Shown here: one piece after another, positions 59,831-59,992 of the stretch | Layout: the number at the start of each line of letters is the position of its first letter | How positions within the stretch are numbered: position 1 is the stretch's first letter | Assembly (NCBI GenBank): GCA_003284565.1 | Contig: QBXO01000010.1 | Location: forward strand, 1 to 59,992 | DNA: 59,992 nt | DNA from: SAR116 cluster bacterium AG-321-K23 | GTDB taxonomy: Bacteria; Pseudomonadota; Alphaproteobacteria; Puniceispirillales; Marisalimonadaceae | Direction: 5' to 3' | Made by a program: the position numbers and the translations under genes | The notes under the pieces: model-generated | What the model saw: the letters and a program-made list of their open reading frames with translations, nothing else | Databases searched by the model: none | Told to the model about the DNA's origin: nothing

Positions 59831-59992
59831 GCTTTATAAATTTCATTAGAAAAATTTATTAGTTTGTCATCATTCCCAAATCTTGTAACAAGTTGACAGC
59901 CAATAGGTAGTCCTTGATTACCTGTAAAAAGTGGCAGTGATATACATGGATTCCCATTGAGAGACCAAGTAGTGTTAAATATTGGAGATCCG
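59818..59992 (-). CDS. Amidase signature family protein, C-terminus only
   Basis: 58 codons read leftward from the window edge to a TGA at 59818-59820. The sequence WSLNGNPCISLPLFTGNQGLPIGCQLVTRFGNDDKL is the conserved C-terminal block of amidases (WSLTGNPAISLP...GLPIGxQLVGR), so the rest of the gene lies beyond the window. It overlaps dctM tail to tail. This is a separate gene from the full-length amidase at 2.6 kb. Confidence 0.85.
   Translation of the reverse strand, partial: GSPIFNTTWSLNGNPCISLPLFTGNQGLPIGCQLVTRFGNDDKLINFSNEIYKAYLK

Noticed and set aside
1-59992. CRISPR arrays, tRNA or rRNA genes, insertion sequences, prophage
   Set aside because: No regularly spaced repeats, cloverleaf-like RNA, transposase or phage structural protein was seen on reading through; a tRNA scan would confirm.

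Overview
The window is AT-rich throughout, densely coding, with short intergenic gaps, many overlapping or 1-4 bp coupled genes, and frequent TTG/GTG starts. No rRNA, tRNA, CRISPR array, insertion sequence or prophage gene was found. Gene content fits a streamlined, free-living, aerobic, probably marine alphaproteobacterium: TRAP and tripartite tricarboxylate (TTT) transporters, several class III (CaiB/BaiF) CoA-transferases, glutathione-dependent formaldehyde oxidation, protocatechuate 3,4-dioxygenase, photolyase and a selenium-binding protein/methanethiol oxidase homologue. This lineage call is inference; nothing in the window fixes the genus. The GC impression was made by eye.

Layout. 0-4 kb: a cut PPOX-family flavoprotein, two dehydrogenases and an amidase. 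4-6.5 kb: a copper module (DUF4396 protein, CopC, CopD) read leftward from a promoter that matches the CueR/MerR-type copper operator, then two small unknown proteins. 6.5-12 kb: acyl-CoA dehydrogenase, GST, epimerase, and a translationally coupled trio of SELENBP1/methanethiol-oxidase-like protein, [2Fe-2S] ferredoxin and CoA-binding protein. 12-18 kb: a hydroxyisobutyrate-dehydrogenase-like enzyme, a thioesterase-DUF2256-DUF2805-photolyase operon, endonuclease III, AzlCD and a MazG-like enzyme. 18-27 kb: an orphan HTH protein, the AtuA/DUF4387 pair, pseudoazurin, a VOC protein, a MOSC / small membrane protein / ModA run, SCO1, bactofilin, CsaA and a DapA-like lyase ending in a strong terminator. 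27-36 kb: EamA transporter, zinc alcohol dehydrogenase, Hpt, the pobA-pcaH-pcaG aromatic operon with a small membrane protein and a cyclic-nucleotide-binding protein, a Baeyer-Villiger-type monooxygenase and a YdjM-like hydrolase.

36-43 kb is a leftward operon of an enolase-superfamily enzyme, a TauD-like dioxygenase, TctC-TctB-TctA and an MmgE/PrpD protein, which looks like an uptake-and-breakdown unit for an organic acid. 43-50.6 kb holds a gamma-carbonic anhydrase, CoA-transferase, two enoyl-CoA hydratases, the FrmA/FghA formaldehyde pair, a thioesterase, a PcaB-like lyase and a possible tautomerase. 50.7-59.8 kb is a rightward block of six CoA-pathway genes (FAS1-like/MaoC hydratase, MmgE/PrpD, CaiB, CitE-like lyase, MaoC, CaiB) followed by a complete TRAP transporter. 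The set of CoA-transferase, hydratase and CitE-type lyase is the logic of itaconate/mesaconate-type dicarboxylate breakdown, and the MmgE/PrpD member belongs to the superfamily that includes cis-aconitate decarboxylase. This is the best candidate for an undescribed pathway. The window ends inside a second amidase gene on the minus strand.

Regulatory DNA that stands out: the copper-type promoter upstream of the DUF4396 gene, which places the predicted transcript start on or next to the start codon; strong terminators after the DapA-like gene and between dctP and dctQ; a perfect 24-bp palindrome over the stop codon before dctP; and a 12-bp inverted repeat with a 39-nt loop between two convergent genes. 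No gene-free stretch exceeds 300 bp.
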